Of a stretch of DNA of 6,913 nucleotides, positions 1 to 6,313 are shown one piece after another. Source of the DNA: Gammaproteobacteria bacterium (GTDB lineage Bacteria > Pseudomonadota > Gammaproteobacteria > UBA5335 > SLRW01); assembly GCA_007134115.1 (NCBI GenBank), contig SLLK01000244.1, forward strand, positions 1 to 6,913. The letters are read 5' to 3'. The first letter of the stretch is position 1. Every line of letters starts with the position of its first letter. Made by a program: the position numbers and the translations under genes. The notes below the pieces were generated by a model that worked only from the letters and a program-made list of their open reading frames with translations, did not search any database and was not told the origin of the DNA.

Positions 1-110
1 CGGGTTCCACCATTACCCGCGACGCGCCGGCCGGCCAGCTTACCGTGACGCGTACGCGCCAGACCAGCCTTGCCGGCTGGCGCCGGCCCAGGAAGCGCAA
101 GGACCAATGA
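1..110 (+). CDS. glmU: GlmU C-terminal fragment (bifunctional UDP-GlcNAc pyrophosphorylase / GlcN-1-P acetyltransferase), 5' truncated by window
   Basis: Only the last 35 codons and the TGA stop (108-110) are present; the frame enters at base 3. The peptide begins GSTITRDAPAG and ends in a Trp followed by a basic tail (GWRRPRKRKDQ). This is the usual end of GlmU, the last turn of the left-handed beta-helix acetyltransferase domain plus its C-terminal helix. GlmU acetylates glucosamine-1-phosphate and then uridylylates it to UDP-GlcNAc, the precursor of peptidoglycan and LPS. The next gene is glmS, 28 bases downstream, the standard glmU-glmS order in gammaproteobacteria, which supports the call. 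The catalytic domains lie outside the window and cannot be judged. Confidence 0.88.
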   Translation, partial: GSTITRDAPAGQLTVTRTRQTSLAGWRRPRKRKDQ

Positions 111-111
111 A

Positions 112-125
112 GCCGGTCAACCGGC
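112..125 (+). repeat. Small stem-loop in the glmU-glmS junction
   Basis: GCCGGT (112-117) is perfectly complementary to ACCGGC (120-125), with two bases between, so in RNA it would form about five pairs with a four-base loop. It starts just after the glmU stop and ends three bases before the glmS Shine-Dalgarno. A second short inverted repeat, CCAGCC (64-69) / GGCTGG (75-80), lies inside the glmU tail. No T-run follows either, so neither is an intrinsic terminator. A role in processing the glmU-glmS transcript is only inference. Confidence 0.35.
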
Positions 126-128
126 AGC

Positions 129-132
129 GGAG
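129..132 (+). promoter_or_regulatory. Ribosome binding site of glmS
   Basis: GGAG sits six bases before the GTG at 139. It decides the start because an ATG at 137 overlaps that GTG in another frame. The ATG frame hits TAG after five codons, while the GTG frame gives the obligatory Met-Cys-Gly-Ile N-terminus of GlmS. Confidence 0.75.
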
Positions 133-138
133 TGAGAT

Positions 139-1974
139 GTGTGCGGAATTGTAGGTGCCGTCGCCGAGCGTGATGTCAGTGCCATTCTGGTAGAAGGCCT
201 GCGGCGCCTGGAATACCGCGGCTATGATTCCGCCGGGCTGGTGCTGGCCACCGCGGAGAACGGCCTGCTGCGTTATCGCAGCGTAGGCAAGGTGGCCGCA
301 CTGGTGGAGCAGCTCAACGGCAGCGACGTACGCGGCGGCTGCGGTCTGGCGCATACCCGCTGGGCCACCCACGGCGCGCCTACCGAGCATAACGCTCATC
401 CCCACCTGTCCAGCGACCGCGTGGCTGTGGTGCACAACGGTATTATCGAGAATCATGCCGAATTGCGCGCGCAGCACCTGGCCGAAGGTTATGAGATCAC
501 CTCGGACACCGACACCGAGGTGGTGGCCCACGAGATCCATCGCCACCTGGTGCGCCTGGGTAATCTGCGCGAGGCGCTCACCGCTGCTGTCGCCCGACTG
601 GAAGGGGCCTATGCGCTGGCGGTGATCGACCGCGATGATCCGACCCGCTTGCTGGCGGCACGGCGCGGCAGTCCGCTGGTGGTGGGGGTGGGCATTGGCG
701 AGCATTTCGTGGCCTCCGATGTGGCCGCCCTGCTGCCGGTGACCCGCCGCTTCGTCTTTCTGGAGGACGGCGATATTGCCGAGATGACCCGGCAGCGCTG
801 TGATGTCTGGAATCTCGAAGGCGAGGCGGTGGAACGGCCGGTGCGCATCTCCGAGCTGTCCGCCGACGCGGTGGAACGGGGCGACTACCGCCACTACATG
901 CTCAAGGAGATCCACGAGCAACCCCGGGCGGTGGCCGAAACCCTGGAAGAACGACTGGGTGATGCGCGCGTTCTGCCCGGCATTTTTGGTCCGGCGGCCG
1001 CGGATATCTTCGCGCAGACCCGCCACGTGCATATTGTCGCCTGTGGTACCAGTTACCACGCCGGCATGGTGGCCCGCTACTGGATTGAAGCCCTGGCGCG
1101 GTTGCCGTGCACCGTGGAGATCGCCAGCGAGTATCGCTACCGTGAGCCGGTGATTCCCGAGGGCACCCTGTTCGTGACCCTGTCGCAATCCGGCGAAACG
1201 GCCGACACCCTGGCGGCGCTGCGGGCCACCCGCAAGCACGACTACGTGGGCCGGCTGGCCGTCTGCAATGTGGCCGAAAGCTCGCTGGTGCGCGAGTCGG
1301 AACTGGTATTCATGACCCGCGCCGGGCCCGAGATCGGCGTGGCATCGACCAAGGCGTTTACCACCCAGCTGGTGGCCATGATGCTGCTGACCATGGCGCT
1401 GGGCCAGGGCCGTGGCCTGAGTGCCGAGCGTGAGGCGCAACTGGTGGCCGACCTGCGCGCCTTGCCGGCCCGTCTGGAGCAGACGCTGGCGCTGAATGAC
1501 TCGGTGGCGGCGCTGGCCGAGCGTTTCGCCGACAAGCAGCACGCGCTGTTTCTGGGCCGCGGCGCGGAGTATCCAATCGCGCTGGAAGGCGCCCTGAAGC
1601 TCAAGGAAATCTCCTATATTCACGCCGAGGCCTACGCCGCCGGCGAACTCAAGCATGGCCCACTGGCGCTGGTGGACGAGGAGATGCCGGTGGTCGCGGT
1701 GGCGGCAAGCAATGAATTGCTGGGCAAACTGTTGTCCAATCTGCAGGAGGTGCGTGCCCGCGGCGGTGAACTGTTTGTATTCGCGGATTCTGACGTGAAT
1801 GCCTCACAAACCGGTGACGGGGTCACCACCATCCGTTTGCCCGACGGTCACAATGCCCTGTCACCCGTACTCTATACGGTGCCGTTGCAACTGCTCGCCT
1901 ATCATGTGGCAGTACTCAAGGGGACCGACGTGGATCAGCCGCGCAATCTGGCCAAATCGGTGACCGTGGAGTAA
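139..1974 (+). CDS. glmS: Glutamine--fructose-6-phosphate aminotransferase (isomerizing), GlmS
   Basis: Cytoplasmic enzyme that makes glucosamine-6-phosphate from fructose-6-phosphate and glutamine, the first committed step to UDP-GlcNAc. It has 611 residues, close to the 609 of E. coli. The N-terminal class II glutaminase domain covers about residues 2-220: Cys2 becomes the N-terminal nucleophile after Met removal, with HTRWATHG at 72-79 and HNG at 99-101. Two SIS (sugar isomerase) domains follow, at about 290-430 and 460-595. The first has CGTSYHAG from Cys302 and the phosphate-binding LSQSGET at 348-354, the second has ALKLKEISYIHAEAY and ELKHGPLAL. The C-terminus NLAKSVTVE carries the Lys (residue 606) that corresponds to the fructose-6-P Schiff-base lysine of E. 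coli GlmS. The start is GTG, fixed by the need for Cys at position 2. It lies 28 bases after glmU, so is probably co-transcribed. No glmS ribozyme is possible in so short a leader. All key residues are intact. Confidence 0.98.
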   Translation: MCGIVGAVAERDVSAILVEGLRRLEYRGYDSAGLVLATAENGLLRYRSVGKVAALVEQLNGSDVRGGCGLAHTRWATHGAPTEHNAHPHLSSDRVAVVHNGIIENHAELRAQHLAEGYEITSDTDTEVVAHEIHRHLVRLGNLREALTAAVARLEGAYALAVIDRDDPTRLLAARRGSPLVVGVGIGEHFVASDVAALLPVTRRFVFLEDGDIAEMTRQRCDVWNLEGEAVERPVRISELSADAVERGDYRHYMLKEIHEQPRAVAETLEERLGDARVLPGIFGPAAADIFAQTRHVHIVACGTSYHAGMVARYWIEALARLPCTVEIASEYRYREPVIPEGTLFVTLSQSGETADTLAALRATRKHDYVGRLAVCNVAESSLVRESELVFMTRAGPEIGVASTKAFTTQLVAMMLLTMALGQGRGLSAEREAQLVADLRALPARLEQTLALNDSVAALAERFADKQHALFLGRGAEYPIALEGALKLKEISYIHAEAYAAGELKHGPLALVDEEMPVVAVAASNELLGKLLSNLQEVRARGGELFVFADSDVNASQTGDGVTTIRLPDGHNALSPVLYTVPLQLLAYHVAVLKGTDVDQPRNLAKSVTVE

Positions 1975-1976
1975 GC

Positions 1977-1982
1977 AGGAGG
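1977..1982 (+). promoter_or_regulatory. Strong ribosome binding site of the lipoprotein gene
   Basis: AGGAGG directly follows the glmS stop. It is nine bases from the GTG at 1992, good spacing, but only two bases from an out-of-frame ATG at 1985 and 24 from an in-frame ATG at 2007. This favours the GTG start. Confidence 0.75.
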
Positions 1983-1991
1983 GTATGCCCC

Positions 1992-3509
1992 GTGTGGCGC
2001 TACATCATGCGCAGCTATCGGGACCGCTGGCGCTGGCTGATCCTGTCGGGGCTGCTGGGTCTGGGTGGTTGCGCCCTGTCATCCGCGCCCACGTTGAGCG
2101 AAGACGATCCGCTGGCGGTCTGCCGCGCATTTCTGTCGGCAGTGGATACGCAGGTGGCGCAGGCGGATGCCGACGATGCCCAGGCGACCCGCATCGAGGG
2201 TTTTCCCGGACTGCGCGTCAATCGTTACCTGGCCGATGCGGGGCAGAGGGTGTCCGGCGAAGCGGAATTTGCGGCGTGGCTGGCACAGTTGCGCGATCTG
2301 GGCCGCCAGGGTCAGCGTATCGAACTGGCCAACCTCGCCGAGGCGCAACGCAGGGAACTGGTCTCTGCGTGGCAACCGCTGCTGGAGCACGATGGCCTGG
2401 TGGCCATGGTCGATGCGTGCGCCGACCGCATACAGGCACAGCAACTGGCCGGGCCGGGTGGAAGACAGGCGCTGATAGACGCCGCGCGGGTGCCGGATGA
2501 CTACAGTACCGGCCGGCGCTTTCTGGGCGCCTATTACCTGACCGCATTGCCGGTCTCGGCCGGGGTCAGTCGCTGGCACCGGCGCAGCCGCGAAGTGCAT
2601 GCCACCCCGGCCGAAGAATTGCCGGTGCATGGCGAGCTGGTGCGCTTTGAACCGCCGCCGGGGCCGCGCCTGTCAAGTGAGGAGGTGGCCACGTTACTGG
2701 CCGCGGCGCGTGACAATCCGCTGGCGCTGCCACTGCCCGACGCCACCGCGCGCGCGCTGCTTTTTCGCACCCACGCGCCGGCGTGGGAAATTGATGTGGT
2801 GAGCGCCGATGATCGCATCGGCACACCCTTCTGGCCGCCGCCGGCCGAGCGGCCGGAGGTCGATATCACACAGCCCCGCGTGTATCGCCACGTGTCGCAT
2901 GTGCGTTGGCAGGGGGAAACGCTGCTGCAACTGAACTACGTGGTGTGGTTCCCGGCGCGACCGAAGACTTCGTTTTTTGATCCGCTGGGCGGCCACATGG
3001 ACGGCGTGATCTGGCGGGTGACGCTGGGCGGTGACGGCGAGCCGCTGATGTACGATACGATACACGCCTGCGGTTGTTATCATGGCTTTTATCCGGCGCA
3101 AGCGTTGCGGGTGAGGCCCCGTGAACCCTGGTATGAAGGCGCCTTTGTACCGCTGGACCAGCCGCTGGAGGTCCAGCAACAGCCGCTGGTGCTGCGCCTC
3201 GCTCATCGCACCCATCATGTGGAACACGTGGGCGGGCGGCCTGCCCCGGAGGCCGCGGTGGTGGAGTACGACTGGGCCGAATATGACCAGCTGCGCAGCC
3301 TGCCGCTGGCCGGCGGGCATCGCAGCCTGTTTACACCGGCCGGCATGGTGGCCGGCACGCAGCGTGGCGAACGCTGGTTTCTGTGGCCCATGGGCGTGGT
3401 CAATCCGGGCGCCATGCGGCAGTGGGGGCGCCACGCCACGGCCTTTGTGGGGCGGCGTCACTTTGACGCGCCTGATTTGTTGAAACGGGACTTCGAGGAG
3501 CAACAGTGA
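1992..3509 (+). CDS. Predicted outer-membrane-type lipoprotein of unknown family, 505 aa
   Basis: I do not recognise this protein. It starts with a type II signal peptide: basic n-region to about residue 14, hydrophobic stretch 15-25, lipobox LGGC with Cys27 as the lipidated residue. Ala follows at +2, which by the E. coli rule means sorting to the outer membrane. The mature part has a mostly helical, charged N-terminal section (about 37-160), with Cys44 and Cys143 that might pair. The C-terminal half (about 260-500) is rich in aromatics and beta-prone. There a His/Cys cluster stands out: GGHMDG (His335, Asp337), HACGCYH (358-364) and HRTHHVEH (405-412). These could bind a metal or form a hydrolytic site, but that is inference. 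The gene follows glmS by 17 bases and overlaps the patatin gene by four bases, so the two are probably translated together and may act on the same envelope lipid. The GTG start is chosen from the AGGAGG at 1977. The coding frame is sound; the function is unknown. Confidence 0.88.
   Translation: MWRYIMRSYRDRWRWLILSGLLGLGGCALSSAPTLSEDDPLAVCRAFLSAVDTQVAQADADDAQATRIEGFPGLRVNRYLADAGQRVSGEAEFAAWLAQLRDLGRQGQRIELANLAEAQRRELVSAWQPLLEHDGLVAMVDACADRIQAQQLAGPGGRQALIDAARVPDDYSTGRRFLGAYYLTALPVSAGVSRWHRRSREVHATPAEELPVHGELVRFEPPPGPRLSSEEVATLLAAARDNPLALPLPDATARALLFRTHAPAWEIDVVSADDRIGTPFWPPPAERPEVDITQPRVYRHVSHVRWQGETLLQLNYVVWFPARPKTSFFDPLGGHMDGVIWRVTLGGDGEPLMYDTIHACGCYHGFYPAQALRVRPREPWYEGAFVPLDQPLEVQQQPLVLRLAHRTHHVEHVGGRPAPEAAVVEYDWAEYDQLRSLPLAGGHRSLFTPAGMVAGTQRGERWFLWPMGVVNPGAMRQWGRHATAFVGRRHFDAPDLLKRDFEEQQ
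3495..3500 (+). promoter_or_regulatory. Ribosome binding site of the patatin gene, inside the lipoprotein gene
   Basis: GAGGAG lies five bases before the GTG at 3506. It is the reason to prefer that start over the in-frame ATG codons at 3527 and 3566. The start and the preceding stop share GTGA (3506-3509), a typical translational-coupling arrangement. Confidence 0.7.
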
Positions 3510-4720
3510 TCCGCTTGCGCCGATTGATGGGGGGTGGCACCCGAGCGCCGGCACTGCGATCCGATATGGGTCTGGTGTTGTCCGGCGGCGGCGCGCGCAC
3601 GGCCTACCAGATCGGGGTGCTGATGGCGCTGGTGGAGCTGCTGCCCCGCGATGCGCCATCGCCCTTCAAGGTGATCAGCGGCAGTTCGGCAGGCGCCATC
3701 AATGCCACCTCGCTGGCGCTGGGCGCGGCAGCCATGCGCCCGGCGGTCGTGCGGCTGCACAATCTGTGGCGCAACCTGGAAACGAACAAGGTGTTCCGCT
3801 CGGACTTTCGCGGTATCTACGGCAAGGGTCTGCACTGGCTGGTGGCGCTGGGCGTCGGCGGCCTGGGCAAGCGCAATCCGCGCTCCCTGCTGGACAACAG
3901 CCCCCTGCACGCCCTGCTCAAAACCCATCTGGATTTTGCCCGGTTGCGGCGCAATATCGCCGAAGGGCACCTGCGTGGATTGAGTATCACCGCGTCGAGC
4001 TATACCAGCGGTCGCTCGGTTTCGTATTTTCAGGCGGCCGAGGACATTCCTGCCTGGGAGCGGTCACTGCGCATGGGCGTACCCGTGGATCTGAGTCTGC
4101 GCCATGTCATGGCCTCCATCGCCATCCCCATGCTGTTTCCGGCGATTCGCGTGGATAACGAATATTACGGCGACGGTTCCATGCGCGAAGTCGCCCCTTT
4201 CAGTCCGGCCATTCACCTGGGCGCCCGTCATATTCTGGCCATCGGCACACGGCCGGATATTCCCGAGGAACTCACCGAGGAGCACCAGGCCCGTAACGAA
4301 AAAGCGGTGTATCCGAGTCTGGGTGATATCGGCGGTTACATGCTGGAAACGTTGTTTCTGGACAGCTACGAAGCGGATCTGGAGCGTATCAAGCGTATTA
4401 ATCAAACGCTGTCCCACATGCCCGGTCGTGCGCGACGCCAACTGGTGGGGAAGGAGGGTCAGAGTCGCCCGCTAAAGGAAGTGGATGCACTGATTCTTGC
4501 GCCCAGCCGGGACCTGCGCGAGATCGCCTTTGCCCACCGTAAACGTTTCCCCTGGCCGGTGCGCCACCTGCTGCGCGGCATCGGCGCCTTCCGTGAAAGC
4601 AGTCCGTTGCCCAGTTACCTGTTGTTCGACGGGGAGTACTGCCGCACCTTGCTGGAGCTCGGCTACCGCGATGGCTGCGACCAGCATGAAACCTTGCGGA
4701 AGTTTCTTTTTGAGGAGTAG
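3506..4720 (+). CDS. Patatin-like phospholipase family protein (serine lipid acyl hydrolase)
   Basis: A 404-residue patatin-domain protein, a family that uses a Ser-Asp dyad to hydrolyse acyl esters of phospholipids. The glycine-rich oxyanion loop SGGGARTAYQIGVL is at 26-39, the nucleophile elbow GSSAG at 59-63 with Ser61 as nucleophile, and the catalytic Asp is most likely Asp223 in DGS (the family usually has DGG or DGA). The patatin domain covers about 21-235. The rest is a long C-terminal part with a helical section (LFLDSYEADLERIKRIN), a beta strand (VDALILAPS) and a tail with SYLLFDGEYCRTLLELGYRDG, which I associate from memory with a bacterial patatin subfamily. There is a short basic N-terminal extension (1-20) but no signal peptide or membrane segment, so it is probably cytoplasmic or peripheral at the inner membrane. 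Substrate unknown. It is the last gene of the plus-strand cluster, coupled to the lipoprotein gene. Confidence 0.93.
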   Translation: MIRLRRLMGGGTRAPALRSDMGLVLSGGGARTAYQIGVLMALVELLPRDAPSPFKVISGSSAGAINATSLALGAAAMRPAVVRLHNLWRNLETNKVFRSDFRGIYGKGLHWLVALGVGGLGKRNPRSLLDNSPLHALLKTHLDFARLRRNIAEGHLRGLSITASSYTSGRSVSYFQAAEDIPAWERSLRMGVPVDLSLRHVMASIAIPMLFPAIRVDNEYYGDGSMREVAPFSPAIHLGARHILAIGTRPDIPEELTEEHQARNEKAVYPSLGDIGGYMLETLFLDSYEADLERIKRINQTLSHMPGRARRQLVGKEGQSRPLKEVDALILAPSRDLREIAFAHRKRFPWPVRHLLRGIGAFRESSPLPSYLLFDGEYCRTLLELGYRDGCDQHETLRKFLFEE

Positions 4721-4933
4721 GGGATAAAAGCCGCGAAATGGACGCGAAATAAAGGAAAGCGACTTGAGTGAAGTTTAGCGAATACCACCCGGGAATTGAG
4801 CTCGGGGCGGCGGCTGTCAGTCAATCTCTCCGCCAGCCTGAACCCTCAGGCCACCGGGATATCTACCCGCATCCCTTTATTCCCCGGGTTTTATCTCGCG
4901 CAAATTTCGCGTCCATTTCGCGGCATCCCTTTA
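4721..4933. repeat. Palindromic intergenic element, MITE-like or REP-like
   Basis: This gene-free stretch lies between two convergent genes. A perfect 21-bp inverted repeat frames it: 4730-4750 (gccgcgaaatgg, then acgcgaaat) pairs with 4904-4924. Outside the arms GGGAT (4721-4725) pairs with ATCCC (4925-4929), offset by four unpaired bases on the left. Inside, CCCGGG cores at 4788-4793 and 4883-4888 lie in imperfectly mirrored contexts, CCTGA/TCAGG (4837-4850) forms a small hairpin, and an 11-bp direct repeat GCATCCCTTTA occurs at 4869-4879 and 4923-4933. Near-identical termini in opposite orientation around a short non-coding core fit a non-autonomous transposable element or a long palindromic repeat unit. 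No transposase is present and I cannot see a clear target-site duplication. It could also act as a two-way transcription barrier. Copy number elsewhere is unknown. Confidence 0.65.
4893..4922. repeat. Three tandem 8-mers with an 11-bp period
   Basis: ATCTCGCG (4893-4900), ATTTCGCG (4904-4911) and ATTTCGCG (4915-4922) are each separated by three bases, giving an 11-bp period, close to one DNA turn. The left arm of the element has two inverted copies, CGCGAAAT at 4732-4739 and 4743-4750, with the same period. Confidence 0.6.
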
Positions 4934-4962
4934 GCGCCACACTACAGACGACCGGTGTGCAG

Positions 4963-5739
4963 TCACGCAAAAGTCGCGGTGACCGGGGCGTGGTCGGAGG
5001 GGCGTTCCCAGCGGCGGGGTTCGAGGTGGATGGTGAAGTCGCGGCATCGTTCGGCCAGCGGCGGGGTGACCAGGATGTGGTCGATGCGCAGGCCGCGGTT
5101 GCGGCGGAAGGCGGCGGCGCGATAGTCCCACCAGGTGAAGCGGTTCTCCGGTGGGTCCACCTGTCCAAAGGCATCTACCAGACCCAGCGCCAGCAGTGAT
5201 TGCAACGCCTCGCGTTCGGGCTGACTGCACAGCACCTTGCCTTCCCACTCGGCCGGATCGTGTACGTCCTCCGGGCCCGGCGCAATATTGAAATCACCCG
5301 CCACCGCCAGGCGCGGATGGCGTGTCAGTTCATCCGCCAGCCAGTCGCGCAGGTGGGCCAGCCACTCCAGCTTGTAGGCGTACTTGTCGGAACCGACCTC
5401 GCTGCCGTTGGGCACGTACAGATTGATAAAGCGCAGATCGCCGATGGTGGCCGCCAGCACCCGCCGCTGGGGGTCCTGCATGCCGGGGATGTCGGTTACC
5501 ACATCGGTGGCCGGTTGCCGGCTCAGTACCGCCACCCCGTTGTATGTGGGCTGGCCGGCATAAGCTACGTGGTAACCGAGCTCACGGATGGCCTCGACGG
5601 GAAAGCGATCGTCGGGCAGCTTGGTCTCCTGCAGCCCGAGCACATCCGGTGCCGCGCTCTGCAGCCACTGCTCAACGTGGGGCAGGCGGACCTTGAGCGA
5701 GTTGACGTTCCAGCTGGCCAGCTGCAGCGAATCACTCAC
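4963..5739 (-). CDS. xthA: Exodeoxyribonuclease III (AP endonuclease, EEP superfamily)
   Basis: DNA repair nuclease that cuts 5' to abasic sites and degrades 3' ends of duplex DNA. With a GTG start at 5739 it has 258 residues, a usual length for the family. All hallmark motifs are in order: ASWNVNSLKVRL (Asn11), LQETKLPDDRFP (metal-binding Glu38), YNGVAVLSR (66-74), NLYVPNG (Tyr108), GDFNIAP (Asp149, Asn151), RNRGLRIDHIL (Asp220) and SDHAP (Asp249, His250) near the end. The reading frame stays open upstream to 5847, but residues before the GTG look non-family. The GTG overlaps the TGA of the SH3 gene (shared GTGA, 5736-5739) and has its own Shine-Dalgarno, so the shorter start is preferred. 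It is the last gene of the minus-strand group, followed by the palindromic element. The name xthA is by family; some genomes have several paralogues. Confidence 0.96.
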   Translation of the reverse strand: MSDSLQLASWNVNSLKVRLPHVEQWLQSAAPDVLGLQETKLPDDRFPVEAIRELGYHVAYAGQPTYNGVAVLSRQPATDVVTDIPGMQDPQRRVLAATIGDLRFINLYVPNGSEVGSDKYAYKLEWLAHLRDWLADELTRHPRLAVAGDFNIAPGPEDVHDPAEWEGKVLCSQPEREALQSLLALGLVDAFGQVDPPENRFTWWDYRAAAFRRNRGLRIDHILVTPPLAERCRDFTIHLEPRRWERPSDHAPVTATFA

Positions 5740-6305
5740 AGCTTCATCCTCATGCCTCCGTAACGCCGGCGCAGGCGCATGTCCAGCCACAGATAACTGA
5801 TGATGAGGCCGGCCAGCAGGCCGATCAGGCCGGCGGCAGCGGTCCACCAGGGATTCATGACGCGTTCCACGCGCAGCTGCGGCGCCTGGGCCACCGGACG
5901 AGCTTCGGCACGTGGCGGTTCCTGACGGGTCAGGTCGCCTTCCTCGATCCAGCCCTGCACGTCGCCTGCGCGTACGCGCACCCAGCCGAACTGATCTTCC
6001 AGCGCGGTGACCGCCTGGTGCTCCTCCAGACGCGCCAGACGTATGGCGGCTACGTCGGGCTGCAGATAGACCGGTACGCCTCGCGGTTTGACGTAGAGCG
6101 TCTCGGGTTCCGGTTCGGCTTCCGCCGCTTCGTCCTCCGCTTCAACGCCTTCTGCATCAGCTTCGTCAGCCTGTTCCTGCTGCTCCAGGGTGTCGGCGGC
6201 AGTCGCGTCGTCGCCGTTGTCCGTTTCCGCGGCTGCCGGCGGGATGCCCGTGGCCGTCAGGCACAGAACCAGGAAGGCGAGCAGGATAAACAGGTTGGCG
6301 CGCAT
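5736..6305 (-). CDS. Membrane-anchored bacterial SH3 domain protein
   Basis: A 189-residue envelope protein of unknown role. Residues 1-26 form a Sec signal peptide (MRAN, hydrophobic 5-21, likely cleavage after AAA at 24-26) or an uncleaved anchor. Residues 27-68 are a very acidic linker, 19 of 42 being Asp or Glu. Residues about 69-125 match a bacterial SH3 (SH3b) fold: YVKPRGVPVYLQPD, then a run of strands ending FGWVRVRAGDVQGWIEEGDL. After a short Pro/Arg linker, residues 153-174 are one transmembrane helix followed by a basic tail (MRLRRRYGGMRMKL), which suggests the SH3 domain is periplasmic and the tail cytoplasmic. It resembles the YgiM/TIGR04211 class (signal, SH3, C-terminal membrane segment) but lacks the coiled coil I would expect between SH3 and membrane. 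The frame is open up to 6401; the ATG at 6305 is chosen because the signal peptide starts there and AAAGG lies eight bases upstream. It overlaps xthA by four bases. Confidence 0.87.
   Translation of the reverse strand: MRANLFILLAFLVLCLTATGIPPAAAETDNGDDATAADTLEQQEQADEADAEGVEAEDEAAEAEPEPETLYVKPRGVPVYLQPDVAAIRLARLEEHQAVTALEDQFGWVRVRAGDVQGWIEEGDLTRQEPPRAEARPVAQAPQLRVERVMNPWWTAAAGLIGLLAGLIISYLWLDMRLRRRYGGMRMKL
5747..5751 (-). promoter_or_regulatory. Ribosome binding site of xthA
   Basis: On the minus strand GAGGA precedes the GTG at 5739 by seven bases and lies inside the end of the SH3 gene. It supports the 258-residue start and translational coupling. Confidence 0.65.
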
Positions 6306-6313
6306 ACCAGTGA

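Noticed and set aside
111..138. glmS ribozyme or riboswitch upstream of glmS
   Set aside because: Only 28 bases separate glmU and glmS, too short for the ribozyme, which is known mainly from Gram-positive bacteria.
40..1656. Long open frame on the minus strand opposite glmS (538 codons)
   Set aside because: It mirrors the codon bias of glmS in GC-rich DNA, is full of Gln/His/Gly typical of antisense frames, and has no family resemblance.
1985..2500. ATG-initiated plus-strand frame of 171 codons overlapping the lipoprotein start
   Set aside because: The ATG is only two bases from the AGGAGG, the product is low-complexity Gly/Arg/Ala, and the overlapping frame has a clear lipobox and continues for 505 codons.
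2694..3659. Long minus-strand open frame opposite the lipoprotein and patatin genes
   Set aside because: It is antisense to two well-supported genes, crosses their junction, and its composition (Arg/Ala/His-rich) looks like a shadow.
4721..4933. Possible CRISPR array or origin iterons in the repeat region
   Set aside because: The repeats are too short and few, with 3-bp spacers, and are arranged as inverted arms; there are no cas or replication genes.
4941..4960. CACAC/GTGTG (4938-4942 / 4955-4959) as a terminator for xthA
   Set aside because: The stem is only five pairs with a 12-base loop and no T-run on either strand.
4768..5199. Plus-strand frame of 143 codons from the palindromic element into the xthA 3' end
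   Set aside because: No ribosome site or family features; half of it is antisense to the conserved C-terminus of exonuclease III.
5740..5847. N-terminal extension of exonuclease III to an ATG at 5847
   Set aside because: The extra residues are unlike the family, which begins just before the ASWNVNSL motif, and they overlap the transmembrane end of the SH3 gene; the GTG at 5739 has a good ribosome site.
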